From: Sipunculus nudus
Taxonomy: Eukaryota > Annelida > Sipuncula > Golfingiida > Sipunculidae
NCBI GenBank assembly: GCA_026874595.1
Contig: CM049313.1
Location: forward strand, 43,244,659 to 43,308,658
Reading direction: 5' to 3'
Length of the DNA stretch: 64,000 bases
Shown here piece after piece: positions 13,001 through 26,610 of the stretch. Each line of letters starts with the position of its first letter. Position 1 is the first letter of the stretch. Both the position numbers and the translations under genes were made by a program. Below the pieces are notes generated by a model. The model ran no database searches, was not told the DNA's origin, and was given only the letters and a program-made list of their open reading frames with translations.

Positions 13001-16000
13001 TGACATCGTTCTTTTTGCCTCAACTGTCTCATAACTCTGTTTATACTGGTACTCTATTCAAAGTCTTCCATGGTGACGCATGCAGCATTGTTAAACTACC
13101 TACATAAAATTCCTACAGTGCCAGTTATCACCAGGTAGAAAATGTTTAGTGTTCCAATGATCACTGTGTTGCTGTAGTTAAAGATTTGCGACAAAGCTCT
13201 GCTGATGTTCTGATAGATACTTCTTTAAATTCATTATTTCAAGTAGAACTTTCATATTACTTTTTGGATGTTTTTATGTCTGTAAGATAGGGGCCCATAT
13301 TTCTTAAAGACTTGGCAATCTACTTATAATTGAAAAAAAGGCAGTCTACTTATTATTGAACTTTTTTCAAGTGTCCACAAATGAGAGTTTCACAATGGTT
13401 GGTTTCCCTGTGTATACAGGTTGACAAACCATTATGTAGGCGCCTTCCTGATCCCAACAGGATTCTTCCTAAATCAGATTTTTCCATGCAGTTAATTAAT
13501 TCAGGAAAATAATATTGTTGAGGTAGTGCTTTAGGGTATTAATTTTAGTAAGCCCAAATAAAATCAATATAGGACATGACTTTCTGTATGATGACCATGG
13601 TCAATAGTTTCCAGGTAGAACCATGACTTGCTGAACTGGTTACCCCAATGTTTTTAGCCATGGTATAAACCATTCAAGGAAAGGCTATAAAATCCATAAA
13701 AAGGAACCCTCTTAAATGGTACCAGCTGCAGGCAGCCAGTGTGATAAGCTTCACAGGAAAAAAAAAATAGGACCTGGTTACATTTAGCAGGCTCCTTTGT
13801 TTCATCTTGTACTGAATCTGGAGGGTTGAGTATTGTAATATACAATGAAACTCGTTAAAATGAACATGAGCACTTCCAGCTGACTTGTTGATTGTTCCCT
13901 TGGCATCATCTCCTCGGCTAATCCGTCTCACATCCTCCAGGTAATGACGCCATCATCAGCCTCCCTGCCGAATACATTGAATGGCCTTCCTCAAATGGAA
14001 ACAAATCAATCATACGCGTGGATAGATAACATTGTTTGGTCAGCTTACTGTTCTCCGCTGTTGCCGAGAGACAATGATGTCCACTTGCAATGGATGCGTA
14101 CTGATGACGAGCACCCTAGGGCTGCCATGGAAACAATACCTTAAATATTAATAGTTGATTGATGGGAAAACATGGAACCGGAGAAAAAAAAAAAGCTCAG
14201 ACTTTCTGATCATTACCAAAAAATATTCCATAAGATAATAATACTTCTATAAATTGGTTGATATATTTCATAGTTTAGACAATATGAAAAAAATAAAAAA
14301 CTATATTCATTTTCTTTTAACTAATTTTGACAATTTAATGATTAAAAAAATAGTGAACTCGAGCAGTATACATAATTTGATAATATTTGAGGGATAAATA
14401 ATGGTGCAATTTGATAATACAGAAGAAGCCGCTTAATTGCAAGAGGCTTTTGTCAAGCAAATTTGTTGCAATTAACCAAAGTTGCATTCAGGCGAAGTTC
14501 AACCTCTACCATGTATAAGGGGAAGCCGAATGATCGATTGGACTGCCGAATATCTAATTAATTTAGCTTTTGTTCTGTAACACTATTCGTATTGTGATAA
14601 AGAATAAAGATACCAATATTAGATAATTTTTATTAAAATAAAAATATATACAAGAGAACACATTAAAAGCCAAGCCATAGAGAGTTATTAAAGATCACAT
14701 ATACATGTATTAACAAAGGCAATATACTTCATATACAAAAAAATATATGAAATATGCAAAATGTCCGATGTAATTTACATCTTGTTAACAACTGAAGAAA
14801 TTTGTGATTTGTTTCTGTTTGACGGTGAGTTTAGCTGTGTCCTTCTTTGAAATGTCGACTTGTGGAACCCTTTGGTCTTACATCTTGATAACTTCATACT
14901 TGTTTGTATTAAAAAAAAAATGAAAAAAAAATTTGGACCTGATTGAACATATGTGTTAACTGCTGAACTGTCAACAACTTATCAAAGAGCCAGCCAAAGA
15001 TCATGGTAATAGTCTAAATTTTATGTTTACAAATTGCTCACATGCATAAGTTTTTAACATAGAAAACACATGGTCAGATAAAAAAATATTATTTGCAACA
15101 ATTCCTTACATGTCAGTTCAAACCAATTATATCAACCAACCAAGACCTATATTACCATTTCCTCTCAGACTTTATTTCCATTTGTTATTATCTTAGATTT
15201 TTACCTTCAAGGTCAGCTTCAGTTGAGCACAGTGACCCATCCGTCCCTGTGTAAGGCTGTCTAAACAAGGCACTATCTACATCTGCAAAATTCAATTCCA
15301 GTTTTGGACTTTGTGACGGTGAATACACATTATTTTCACTCACAAAAAAATGGTGATGAAGATTTTGAATTTTTCAATGTGACGGCAAGGATCTTTCATT
15401 TGACTGGACATGACCTTTTCCTGGGGATTTACTGTAAACCCATCTCTGTTCAGGCTTGCAGCCAACTTTAATTCATTGGATTACAAAATTACTGTTACAG
15501 TACTGTGCTAGCAAAGATCAATGAACCAACATGTTTCATTTCAAGGGCTTCCTGCAAACATTACAGGCCATGTACCCATGATGTCTACCAACAGGCATGA
15601 ATCAGAGCCATGTTTGTTCTTATTGCAATCTATGGTGTACTTATTGCGATCAATCAGGCGTGATTTTCTGTATTTACCAGCTTCCCACAAGCCTTTATAA
15701 CTCCAATGTTGTCACTTGATATTACGTTGACGTCACCTACAGTCCCTGTCAACTAATCCTTAATTATATAGCATTCATCCTCCCGTTAAATAATCCTATT
15801 AGCTGCTGATTCCATCAGGTCAGGGCAGTTTAAACACTTGCTGGATTGAATCTCCTATATCTGTATGTTACATGATATTCTTCCATTTAGTGATAATGTG
15901 ATTTTATTAGTTATATGATTATCAAATATTTGATTAGATGGCTAGTCAATATCACCTTTCCATGCCTATAAATATATAGATTTTTCACTTATCATGTATG

Positions 16001-19000
16001 TGACTTTTATGACCTCATCAATTAATATTTTGTGTTGACAAAAGTCTTTGCAGGTTTCAAGTAAATTGTACATGCAGAATAACACATGTATGATATACTT
16101 CAATGCTTGAACAGTATACTGTTATTCAACTGTTATAATCCTATATACTTGCACATATGGAGCTGTGCATTGGCCTTAGGTCCCATATTTCTCAATAAAC
16201 TTTTATTCATTCATCTGTTCAATCATTAGTTCATTATATAAATCCTTATCCATTCTTTCACTGGAATATATAGAAGGCTGCTTGAGAAAATGGAGACAGG
16301 AGCCTAAATAGTACAGAGACCAGCTTAATGGCATCTTTTGTGGTCTAGAGGTGGAACTCAGGACTCAAAGCTAGGAGATCATGTTTTCAAATCTCAGCCG
16401 AGGCACATTCACAGTCAGGCCCCATCCAGAGTGAGCTTAATGGGCTGTACGACATGATGCCATGCCCCAAGGCTGTGTTTCATTCACAAATGAGTGGACC
16501 TTTTGGGGGTTCCTCAGTGGTATAACCCAGCAATAGGGATGTTTATACACTCAGGACCTGCAGGTGCAGTTGTCACTGGGCTTTGTTAACACAAGGATAT
16601 AAAATGAGAGGAAACATGTGCCACTGCCGTGTCACCAAGTCCAAAACCGGAATGGAATTCTGCAGATGTACATACTTAGTAAATGAAGGGCTATGGTCAC
16701 ACATTTGGATCAACAAGAAGAGTCTGACATTTGAAAAGTGCGTCATTAGCTTGGAAGAATTGATTATATTTATGGTTGTTGCTTGGGAGTCAGCTTTCCT
16801 TTAACTTAGATTTGTTATTTTGCATTGCCAAAGATATGTACACTACAGAATGCTTTTTACCTATATACATGTCTAAATCTCATTTTCTCTCTTTTCAGTG
16901 AAGTATGAAGCACTGGCCAATGCCTCTACAGCCCATCATATGCTGCTGTTTGGTTGTAAAACACCATACAGCAGACAGGGACATTGGTGAGTAGAAACAC
17001 ACCCAGTGTCACAATCACAAATATACACATTCATTTATTATATCTCTCAAGTAGGCAGAGTTTTATAAATTATTTGATAAAAATAAGTTGTATAACTCTA
17101 CAGTTGAATAAAAAGAGAAAAGTTAAGTTGAAATAGTTTAATACATATTAAATAATCAAAAAGCAATAATATAAATACAGTACCCTTATTTATATATTCT
17201 AAATAATTGAAGTTATACCATTGATTTCATATAATAGAAAACCACCATTTGGCACAGAATGTTTAGTGCATTACTAGTTGTTAGTTATGCTGATCACACA
17301 GGAAATAACAAAAATATCACAAACATGAAAAGTTGTTTTAAAAGAAAATACAATTCTGTTGTCAGGCAGAGAATGCTTCATACTGTATTGAGAAATTAAT
17401 CATATGCTTTTAATTGAGGAAAAAAATCCAAAATACCATAAAATGTGTAATTTAATTCAGTTCCCGGTAAGTGTTTCATGCTATTTTAAAATATCAATCA
17501 CACATGTATTTTGCAGGGGGATTGTGAGAGAAGATATGATTTTCTGAAGATATCATTATTAAAGATTTTACTATAGTATTATATAATTGCAATTTTTGTA
17601 TGATAATGTGTTTATATATTGTACATATTTTGCAGGGAATGTGGATACATCTGTGGATCAGGACATTCACCGAAAATCATGTTTGCCTGGGCCAAGGATG
17701 CCCCCCCTACACAGCTGCCAGAAGGTTGGATATAGGTTTATGTTTATGGTATACAGCGGTGTGGTAGCTAAGTCCACATTAACTAAGTGCAGATCAAGTC
17801 AGTAGAGTTAAAGTGTAAATTTGAGGAGTTGAAGCCCAAGCTTTAATTTACTTTACACATTTTGTATAAATATATATATAAGGTAATATGTAGTATACCT
17901 GTATCTGGTATTAAATGTATTCACTCTATCACATGTGTAGTATTTATAATGAATAAAAAGGTTTGTAAAAAATGTTCATCATTGCTTAATTCCTTGCTAC
18001 TGTTTCTTCAGAATTAAATTTACCATTGTTATTGGAAAATTTTAAATAATATTTTTATCCATCATCAATCACTTTGAAACTCTTTAGTTGGGTAAATTTT
18101 ATTGTTGCGTAAAAGCAAACCTGATTATATTATGTGTATTCAGATGTTGGGTTCAGGATTGGTGGTTCAAGTGGAATAAAGCATCTGGTATTACAGATCC
18201 ACTACAGAAGAATAATACCAGGTATGTCTGATGATATAAACCTAAAAATATGCAAAATGTAAAATACTTTTCTTAATATTAAAGATAATGTGTGTGGATG
18301 AACAAAATAATACTTTTGATTAAAATTTATTATTTTGATATACCGGTAAATGAAATTTATATATAACAGATTTGGAAACAAGAGAGACATTATATTCACT
18401 ATGACATTACATCAAATAATATTATTTTGAGCTTTTTATTAAGATAATACCAAAAAAATATAACAAAAAAGTCTGAATCTGCAAAACATGTCATAAATAA
18501 TGATTTCTCTGTTATTTGCAGCATCTGAGCCAAAGGATAAGTCTGGACTGCGTATGACTATAACCCCAGAAAAGTAAGCAACTAACCTTTTGGTTACCTG
18601 TAACTTATTTGTGCTTTTCAATGAATGACATTTTTGCAATGTTTTATTTCTCAACTTCATCGGTCAAGTCTTTTGCATAGACAACTTATTCACATTTTTC
18701 TGTTCATACAGGCTATTTTTAAGAATGTTTCTCCTTGGTGTTCTCTAAAACAGATTAGTTCCATATGTGACCAACAGAGGTCAGCAGTCGGAAGACAGCA
18801 ACTGTGCATCACAGCATTTGGTCATGTTGACATAAAATGTGTATTATAAAAATACAACTGTAATAATATAATGGATACTAATAAAAATAAGTCAGAATTT
18901 TGGATCTTTCACTTGTTAGAGATTGTTACTCATTGTGCTGTTTGATGGAAGTTAAAAAATTTTTATCTTGTTTTTACAGACAGAAATACTTGGCTGGGAT

Positions 19001-22000
19001 ATTCCTTCTCATGGCTTATGAATTCTCAATACCCGCCGATAAAAAAGGTAGGTTATCTTGTAAAGTCTATATCAGTATACTTAATCTCCAGAAAATTTCA
19101 TTTGCATAGTATATTTGCTAATTATGGAAGGACCATTTTGATCTGCAGAATCTTTAGCTTGTCATAGACTTTACTTCCTGACCTGCAGATATAACTGTCT
19201 GACAAGAAGGTACTGTAACAGCAAGTATCAACAGCAGGTATATCTGTACTCTACACTTTACAATCAGACAACAATCAACTAGCCTTACACAGCACAACTA
19301 CAAGTGTAATCAGCTACAGCAGAATCATCTATATTGTGTTTTGCTGCCAAGTGTCCTCTTGTTTTTTGTTGTTGATATTCTAGAAGATAATGTTTTAGTG
19401 TAATTGGATTGAAAATGTAACACAGGCGTGGTCGTCTGTTATAGCATTAATGATTTAATAATTGAATCAAGTTTTATTTAACATCTATATGGGGTCTTTC
19501 CTGTCATATGATCATTTTATGTCCCCCATTTAAGGCACAGTGGTTTCACCAGTTGTGAGCCATTAATTTTATGAGAATGTTTTTGCAAAATTTGACTGAA
19601 AACTGAATGCCAGTGTGACAGCCTGTTATGGCATTTAAGATTTTAATTAAATCATAGGTTTATCTTTATATTTTATGGAGTCTTTCCTATAATCTGATTG
19701 ATCGCTCATTCATAAAAAGGCTTCTTTAATTAGGTGATATTTTTTTAAAAATGTTTACCCAGCATCATCCAATTAGAGGCTCCTAAAGGATTTTATTTTT
19801 GTGAAAATATATGAAGCTTACAATTGCTTACAGTTACTTCAGATAAGTGTAATATATATAAAACAAGTTCCTTCATTAATATCATAAAAATCTGGTTATA
19901 ATAGTAAATTATGCGAAATGAACCTGCTCAACCTGTGAAAAGGATATCACTTAACAAATTAGAGCTGGAAAAAAATGAGAATTCCCATTCTTCCCAAGAA
20001 AAACCAGAATTCTCACTTGTCCCGGGAAAAATGAGAATCAAGTCATGGTATGAGATGATTCCCATTCTTCCCAGGAAAAATGAGAATTCCCATTCTTCCC
20101 AGGAAAAATAAGAATTCTCATTTTGGATCTTCCCAGATTCTCAATCTTCCCTCGACATATAAATTGAATGGTTGCTCAATGCATACATGACTCAGTATGT
20201 ATATATGTTGTTTCTTGATGCCAGTCATATGGAAAACTGCACTGTCACAGCCATCCATCCTATTGTAGTACTATCTCTGTACAGAGCTGGTATTCTTGAT
20301 ATTAGGCTATCAATGAAAAACTGAAACAGAAGAATTATATATGTGATTATACAAGCCAAAGGGTACACCCTATTCAGTTGCTGCCTCTGTCATTTTGTGT
20401 GCCTCAGACACTTTTTCTGTCCGTCACATAACCTGTGGGAGACATGCCTGTATGTGGTCACAAATTCAACAATCATGCAGCGGTTTTACCTATGCTGAAT
20501 TGTAAACTTAGAGAGTACAGAAAACAATAAACATCTTGCCAGACTCTTGTGTCAGTGAGGCAAAGCTTCTGCTATTATTACAGGTTAATCCAATAGTTGA
20601 AAACATTAGAGGGACCTATTCCCATACCAGGCATGGTAAAAATACATGAAATTAAGTTTGTTCTCCATAAAATAATATGGTATGTGCCAATATTTTGTAT
20701 AAAGTTGTTTGCCTACTCTTGTACACATGTTGAAATCAGCTTGCACCCAGGTGTGACCAGTGACACAAAACATATACATACAGCACACAGCACCTGCACA
20801 TTCCACCCAACTTCACAAATCATGATTTTTCAAGCATCAAATCAGTGCTTTTTAGCTCAGCTGACTGAAAGTCATCTGAGCTATAGCGATCACTCTTTGT
20901 CCGTCGTCCGTCTGTCCGTCCGTTAACCAGGCACAAATCGTAACCCCTGAACCTAGAACCTTGTAACTTGGGATTCTGAGAGGTGCATGAAAAATCTCCT
21001 TGGAAACCAGAAATTAGGTCTCTGTTACCCATATCCTTCAAGCTATGGGGCCCCAAAGTACCCCCCAGAAAAGTCAAAATTTTCATACAAAAACTTCAAT
21101 ATCTCATTAACTACTTGACTGATGGTCATGATTTTGGGCATACATATTGATCATGAGATGTTCCATCACTTCCTGCAGACTGGTGGCGCCACCTGTATTT
21201 TTCGATTTTTTACAAATTTTTTTCTCTATTTTTGAGACCTTTAAAAATGTGAACATCTGTTAACAAGGCACATATCGTAAAGCCTAGACCTAGAATCTTA
21301 ATTCTTGATACACTGAGAGGTCCATGAAAAATCTCCTTGGAAACCAGAAATTAGGTCTCTGTTACCCATATCCTTTGAGCTATGGGGCCCCAAAGTACCC
21401 CCCAGAATAGTAAAAAATTTCATACAAAAACTTCAATATCTCAATAACTACAACACTGATGGTCATGATTTTTGGCATACATATTGATCATGAGATGTTC
21501 CATAAGTTCCTGCAGACTGGTGGCGCCACCTGAATTTTTCGATTTTTTACAAATTTAAAAATGTGAACAGCTGTTAACAGGGCACAAATCATAAAGACTG
21601 GACCTAGAATCTTCATTCTTGACACACTGAGAGGTCCATAAAAAGTCTGCATGGAAACCTGAAATAAGGTCTCTGTTACCCATATCCTTTGAGCTATGGG
21701 GGGCTCCCAATAACCCCCCAGAATAATGGAAAATTCGATAAAAACAAACTGCAACATCTCAATAACTACAACACTGATGATCATGATTTTTGGCATACAT
21801 ATTGATCAAGAGGTGTTTCATCAGTACCTCCAGACTGGTGGTGTCACCTGTATTTTTTCAAATTTTCACAATTTTTTATTCTCTATTTTTGAGACCTTTC
21901 AGGATGTAGTTATCTGTCAACAGGGTACAAATCGTAAGGACTGGACCTAGAATCTTCATTGTTGACACACAGGGAGACCCATGATAATTCTCCATGGACA

Positions 22001-25000
22001 CCTGAAATTAGGTCTCTGTTACCCATATCCTTTGAGCTGTGGCACTCCAAAGTACAGCTCAGAATAATGGAAAATTTGATACAAAAGCTGAAGTATCTGA
22101 ACAACTAATGCAGAGATCACCATAATTTTTTTCATGGATATTGATCATGGAGTGTTTCATCAGTTTCTGCAGACTGGTGGCACCACCTGTATTTGTTCGG
22201 GTTTTTTTACAAATTTTTTCTCTATTTTTGAGACCTTTAAAGTTATGAACATCTGTTAACAGGGCACAAATCATTAAAACTGGACCTAGAATCTTCATTC
22301 TTGACACACAGGGAGACCCATGAAAAGTCTCCATGGAAACCTGAAATTAGGTCTTTGTTACCCATATTCTTTAAGCTGTATGGCTCCAAATTACCCCCCA
22401 GAATAATGGAAAATTTGATACAAAAACTGCAGTATCTCAATAACTACAACACTGATGGTCATGATTTTCGGCATACATATTGATCATGACCTGTTCCATC
22501 AGTTTCTGCAGACTGGGTGCGCCACCTCTATTTTTTTCAAATTTTTACGATTTTTTTTCTCTTTTTTTGAGACCTTTAAAGATGTGGTTATCTGTCAACA
22601 GGGTACAAATCGCAACAACTGGACCTAGAATCTTCATTCTTGTCATGCAAGGAGGCCCATGAAAAGTGCCTGTGGAAACTTAAAATTAGGTCTCTGTTAC
22701 CCATATCCTTCAAGCTATAGGACTCCGAAGTATCCCTCAGAATAATGGACAATTTGATACAAAAGCTGAAGTATCTGAACAACTAATGGGGAGATCACCA
22801 TGATTCTTTGCATGGATATTGATGTTTGTAAGTGTTTTTATTAGTTTCTGCAGACTGGTGGAGCCACCTGTATTTTTGTACCCGCCAAAATGAAGTTTTG
22901 TGGATACTATGTTTTTGACCGGGTTCCTCCGCCGTTGCCGCGTTCGTTTCCAGAGAGCTCCTCTGGGACTTGATTTTATGAGCTTTCCAAGCTCATATCT
23001 CAGGAACCGTTTTTGACTGATCAGGAAATAAAATTTATACTAATGTAGCCCTTGGATAGCTCTATAACATACACAAAAAATGGTGGCGCCACCTGTAACC
23101 ATGTTTGCACAGTGTCCATCTGTTCATCTGCCTTTGGTTAAAATCACTCATATCTCTGCAGTGAATTGACTAATTCACCTGAAATTCGGCATGCGTATAC
23201 ATCCTGGATAGCTTTCTTGATTTTATGACAGGTGGCGCCACCTACATTCTCATTCACGCTGATGACATCCAAGCTCATATTTCGGGAACCGTTTGACCGA
23301 TCGGGCCAAAATTTTGCATGTGTATAGATCTAACATAGCTCTTTATCATACGCTAAACTGGTGGCGCCACCTGCAACCATTTTTGCACAGCGTCTGTCTG
23401 TTTGTCTGCCGTGCTATAATGTCACTCATATCTCGGCAGTGGTTTGACATATCTGCCTAAAATTTTGCAATTTTATACATCCTGGATAGCTTTCTTGATT
23501 TTATGACAGGTGGCACCACCTACATTCACGTTCACGCTGATGACATCCAAGCTCATATCTCCGGAACCGTTTGACTGATCAGGCCAAAATTTTGCATGTG
23601 TATAGATCTAACATAGCTCATTATCATACGCAAAACTGGTGGCACCACCTGCAACCATTTTTGCACAGTGTCTGTCTGTTTGTCTGCCTTGCAATAAAGT
23701 CACTCACATCTTGGCAGTGGTTTGACATATCTGCCTAAAATTTTGCAGTTTTATACATCCTGGATAGCTTTCTTGATTTTATGACAGGTGGCGCCACCTT
23801 TATTCTAGTTTATGCTGCAGACATCCAAGCTCATATCTCGGGAACCGTTTGAACGCTTAGGCCAAAATTTTGCATGTGTATAGATCTCACATAGGTCTTT
23901 ATCATACACAAAACTGGAGGGGCCACCTGCAACCATTTTTGCACATTTTGCACAGCGTCTGTCTGTTTGTCTGCCGTGGCCTAAAATCACTAATTTCTCT
24001 GTAGTGGTTTGACATAACTGCCTAAAATTTTGCAGGTTTATACATCCTGGATAGCTTTCTTGATTTTATGACAGGTGGCGCCACCTACATTCTAGTTAAC
24101 GCTGCACACATCCAAGCTAATATCTCAGGAACCATTTGACCGATTGGGCCAAAATTGTGCTTGTGTTTAGATCTCACATAGGTCTTTATCATACACAAAA
24201 CTGCAACCATTTTTGCACAGCGTCTGTCTGTTTGTCTGCCGTGGGCTAAAATCACTCATATCCATGTAGTGGTTTGACTTTTCTGCCTAAAATTTTGCAT
24301 ATGTATTCAACTTGGACAGCTTTCTGGATATGTGGTAGGTTGCACAACCTACATACACATTTAGGCTGCAGACATCCATGCTAATATGCAACATACCTCA
24401 CTCTGTTTCCCCTTGCCACTCAGTCCATGCCTCACTTCACCCGTTCCACTCTGATTTTGGCAGATACACGTAGTCACTTGTCGGCTACCTGTATTTTAGT
24501 TTTTAAAGTTTACACATTTTTTCTCTATTTTTCAGTTATATAAATACAGACTAAATCTTGGCCTGTTGGTTACTCTGTTTGATGCTTCAGTTGAATGGGT
24601 ATCTACCATTCTGATGATAAAATTTCCTTTTGTGAATCTCTTCCCAGTCAGCTGAGCGTCATGACCCATGGGTCACTTGTTCTAACTCTCTTCTTTCATA
24701 TATCTTCTTGCCCTGTATTCATGTAGTCTTGTCATGGTAAACAGATGCTTGTGGACCATGTTTACTCACACACAGAACCATAAGTACAGGTAAAAGTGAT
24801 GAATGGGAGGTAGTGAGTCAGTGTGCTAGATTGTTTTGCTGGGAAACAAATGGTATTGCAAATGATTATATTCCTTGAATGGAAGCATTGCCCTCCTGTG
24901 TTTGGTATATATGCATGTCTAAAGTTTGTCATCCGCAGTTGTTCACGGAGATGTGTCCTGCAAGTTTGATGGTCCTGCTCCTATTTATCCATTTGCATTC

Positions 25001-26522
25001 AGAACACATGCTCATGATCTAGGTAAGTTCAGAATTTTTGTACTAAGGGTATACCCATAATTTTGACATGCAACCTGTGATATCTCAGTTTTAGAGTGTA
25101 CAAAATGGCATCCCCATGAGTTTTGAGAAACTGGCAGAAATAAATCTGTCAGGGTACAATGAGGGTGTGAGAGCATGTGATGCCATAGTGCTCTGATGAA
25201 AGCATCTGGGCAAGAATCTATCTTCAGAGAGAGCTTGGTAGCAAGGGAATTTTACTTTAAGCAAAATTTAAAGTGGCATAACACTTTTTGACCACACCTA
25301 AATCCTCAAAATACAGCAGAATTATAACCTGCACTTTTTACAATTGGACTGGACTGTAATCACTCATAACCTGTGCACATTGAGTTAAATTCTTAATACT
25401 GAGATGCTAGAGTGTTTAAGATAATATAAGCTATACTTTATAAATCCCATGCTAGGAAATTACATTGTGTCCACACAAATATAAAAAGGAAATATTAACA
25501 CTTTTTACTTACATAGAAGGTAAAGGTTATCTACCAGATGAAATATACAAAATATTATATAATATATATATAACATATAATTTTTTACCTCTCACCATAT
25601 TTTTTTGTTTAATTTAAAATACTTTATAAACGAGATACTTGTTTTTGTTGGAATAAGAATTTGTGACAGCATTGCCAAAGCAAATTTTTCCAAACAGAGT
25701 AATATATGAAATGTGTTATATTTGTGACATAAATGGAAGATGGTTCTTAACCCAGTAATATGAATATGATGCAGGTGATTAAAATTTACTCAAGGCTAGA
25801 TGCTCATAACTTATAATAACTATATCCTGCATTGCAAAATTAGTAAGTTAATTATTTCATAAAAGGAAGTTAACAGTATGTCAGTTTAAATGACAGGAAA
25901 GCATTGAAACACTTTCTCCTGTCATCCAGGTCTGAAAGTGACAGTGATAGCAAGAGACATGTTTTGGCTAGATGTAAGATAAGTATTGATTTTTGTTGTT
26001 GTTGTTCCCAGAGAGGAGGAAACCTTGAGTTGATGTATTGAATTGTTTGTTGCCAGGTCGAGTTATAAGTGGCTTCCAGTATAACGGGTCATTTCATCTC
26101 CTAGGCAGAGGAAATCCTCAGTGGCCGCAGGTATATTGTAAGACTGTCTGCATCTTTATAAAAGGACTCAGCATCTTTATTAAAGGACTCTCTAAATCAT
26201 TTTAACCGTCTGCACACTCACGTACCTTTAACATTGTAGTTTTCATTCTTTTTTTTTTCATACGAAGATATTTGACCAGGTAAAACGTCAGTCATGCCAA
26301 CATTTCTGTAAAATATAATGGGACACACATTCTATATGAATTAATGCATTTATAAATATTTGAATGAAATGATGCTTTAAATACATTAATATAGTACATT
26401 GTATATGATTTAGACAAGACTGAGATTCTTTTTGTGATAGAACACCAGAAATGAGCTACACTGACATTTACTAGACTATATTTTGAAATACCAATTATAA
26501 TCAAATAACCTTTTTCTCTTGT

Positions 26523-26610
<88 letters not shown>

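Larger units (their letters stand above)
4059..16898 (+). other. PAM: PAM intron 1 (12.8 kb)
   Basis: Holds the elements listed above. Between them (5154-6160, 7119-9446, 10600-11560, 12181-16335) I see no coding exon; weak pogo-like termini occur near 13843 (CAATGAAACTCGTTAAAATG) and 14415 (GCCGCTTAATTGC). Confidence 0.7.

Noticed and set aside
13944-14144. 66-residue plus-strand frame
   Set aside because: No recognisable domain and no partner exon; weak composition signal only.
19911-20111. Charged repeat protein with HSSQEK units
   Set aside because: Follows exactly a degenerate GAATTCCCATTCTTCCC tandem repeat; not bounded by PAM-compatible splice sites.
20849-24681. Many 60-100 residue open frames in copy A and the mirrored ones in copy B
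   Set aside because: They repeat with the tandem units, shift frame between units and show no protein family; the arrays are non-coding.
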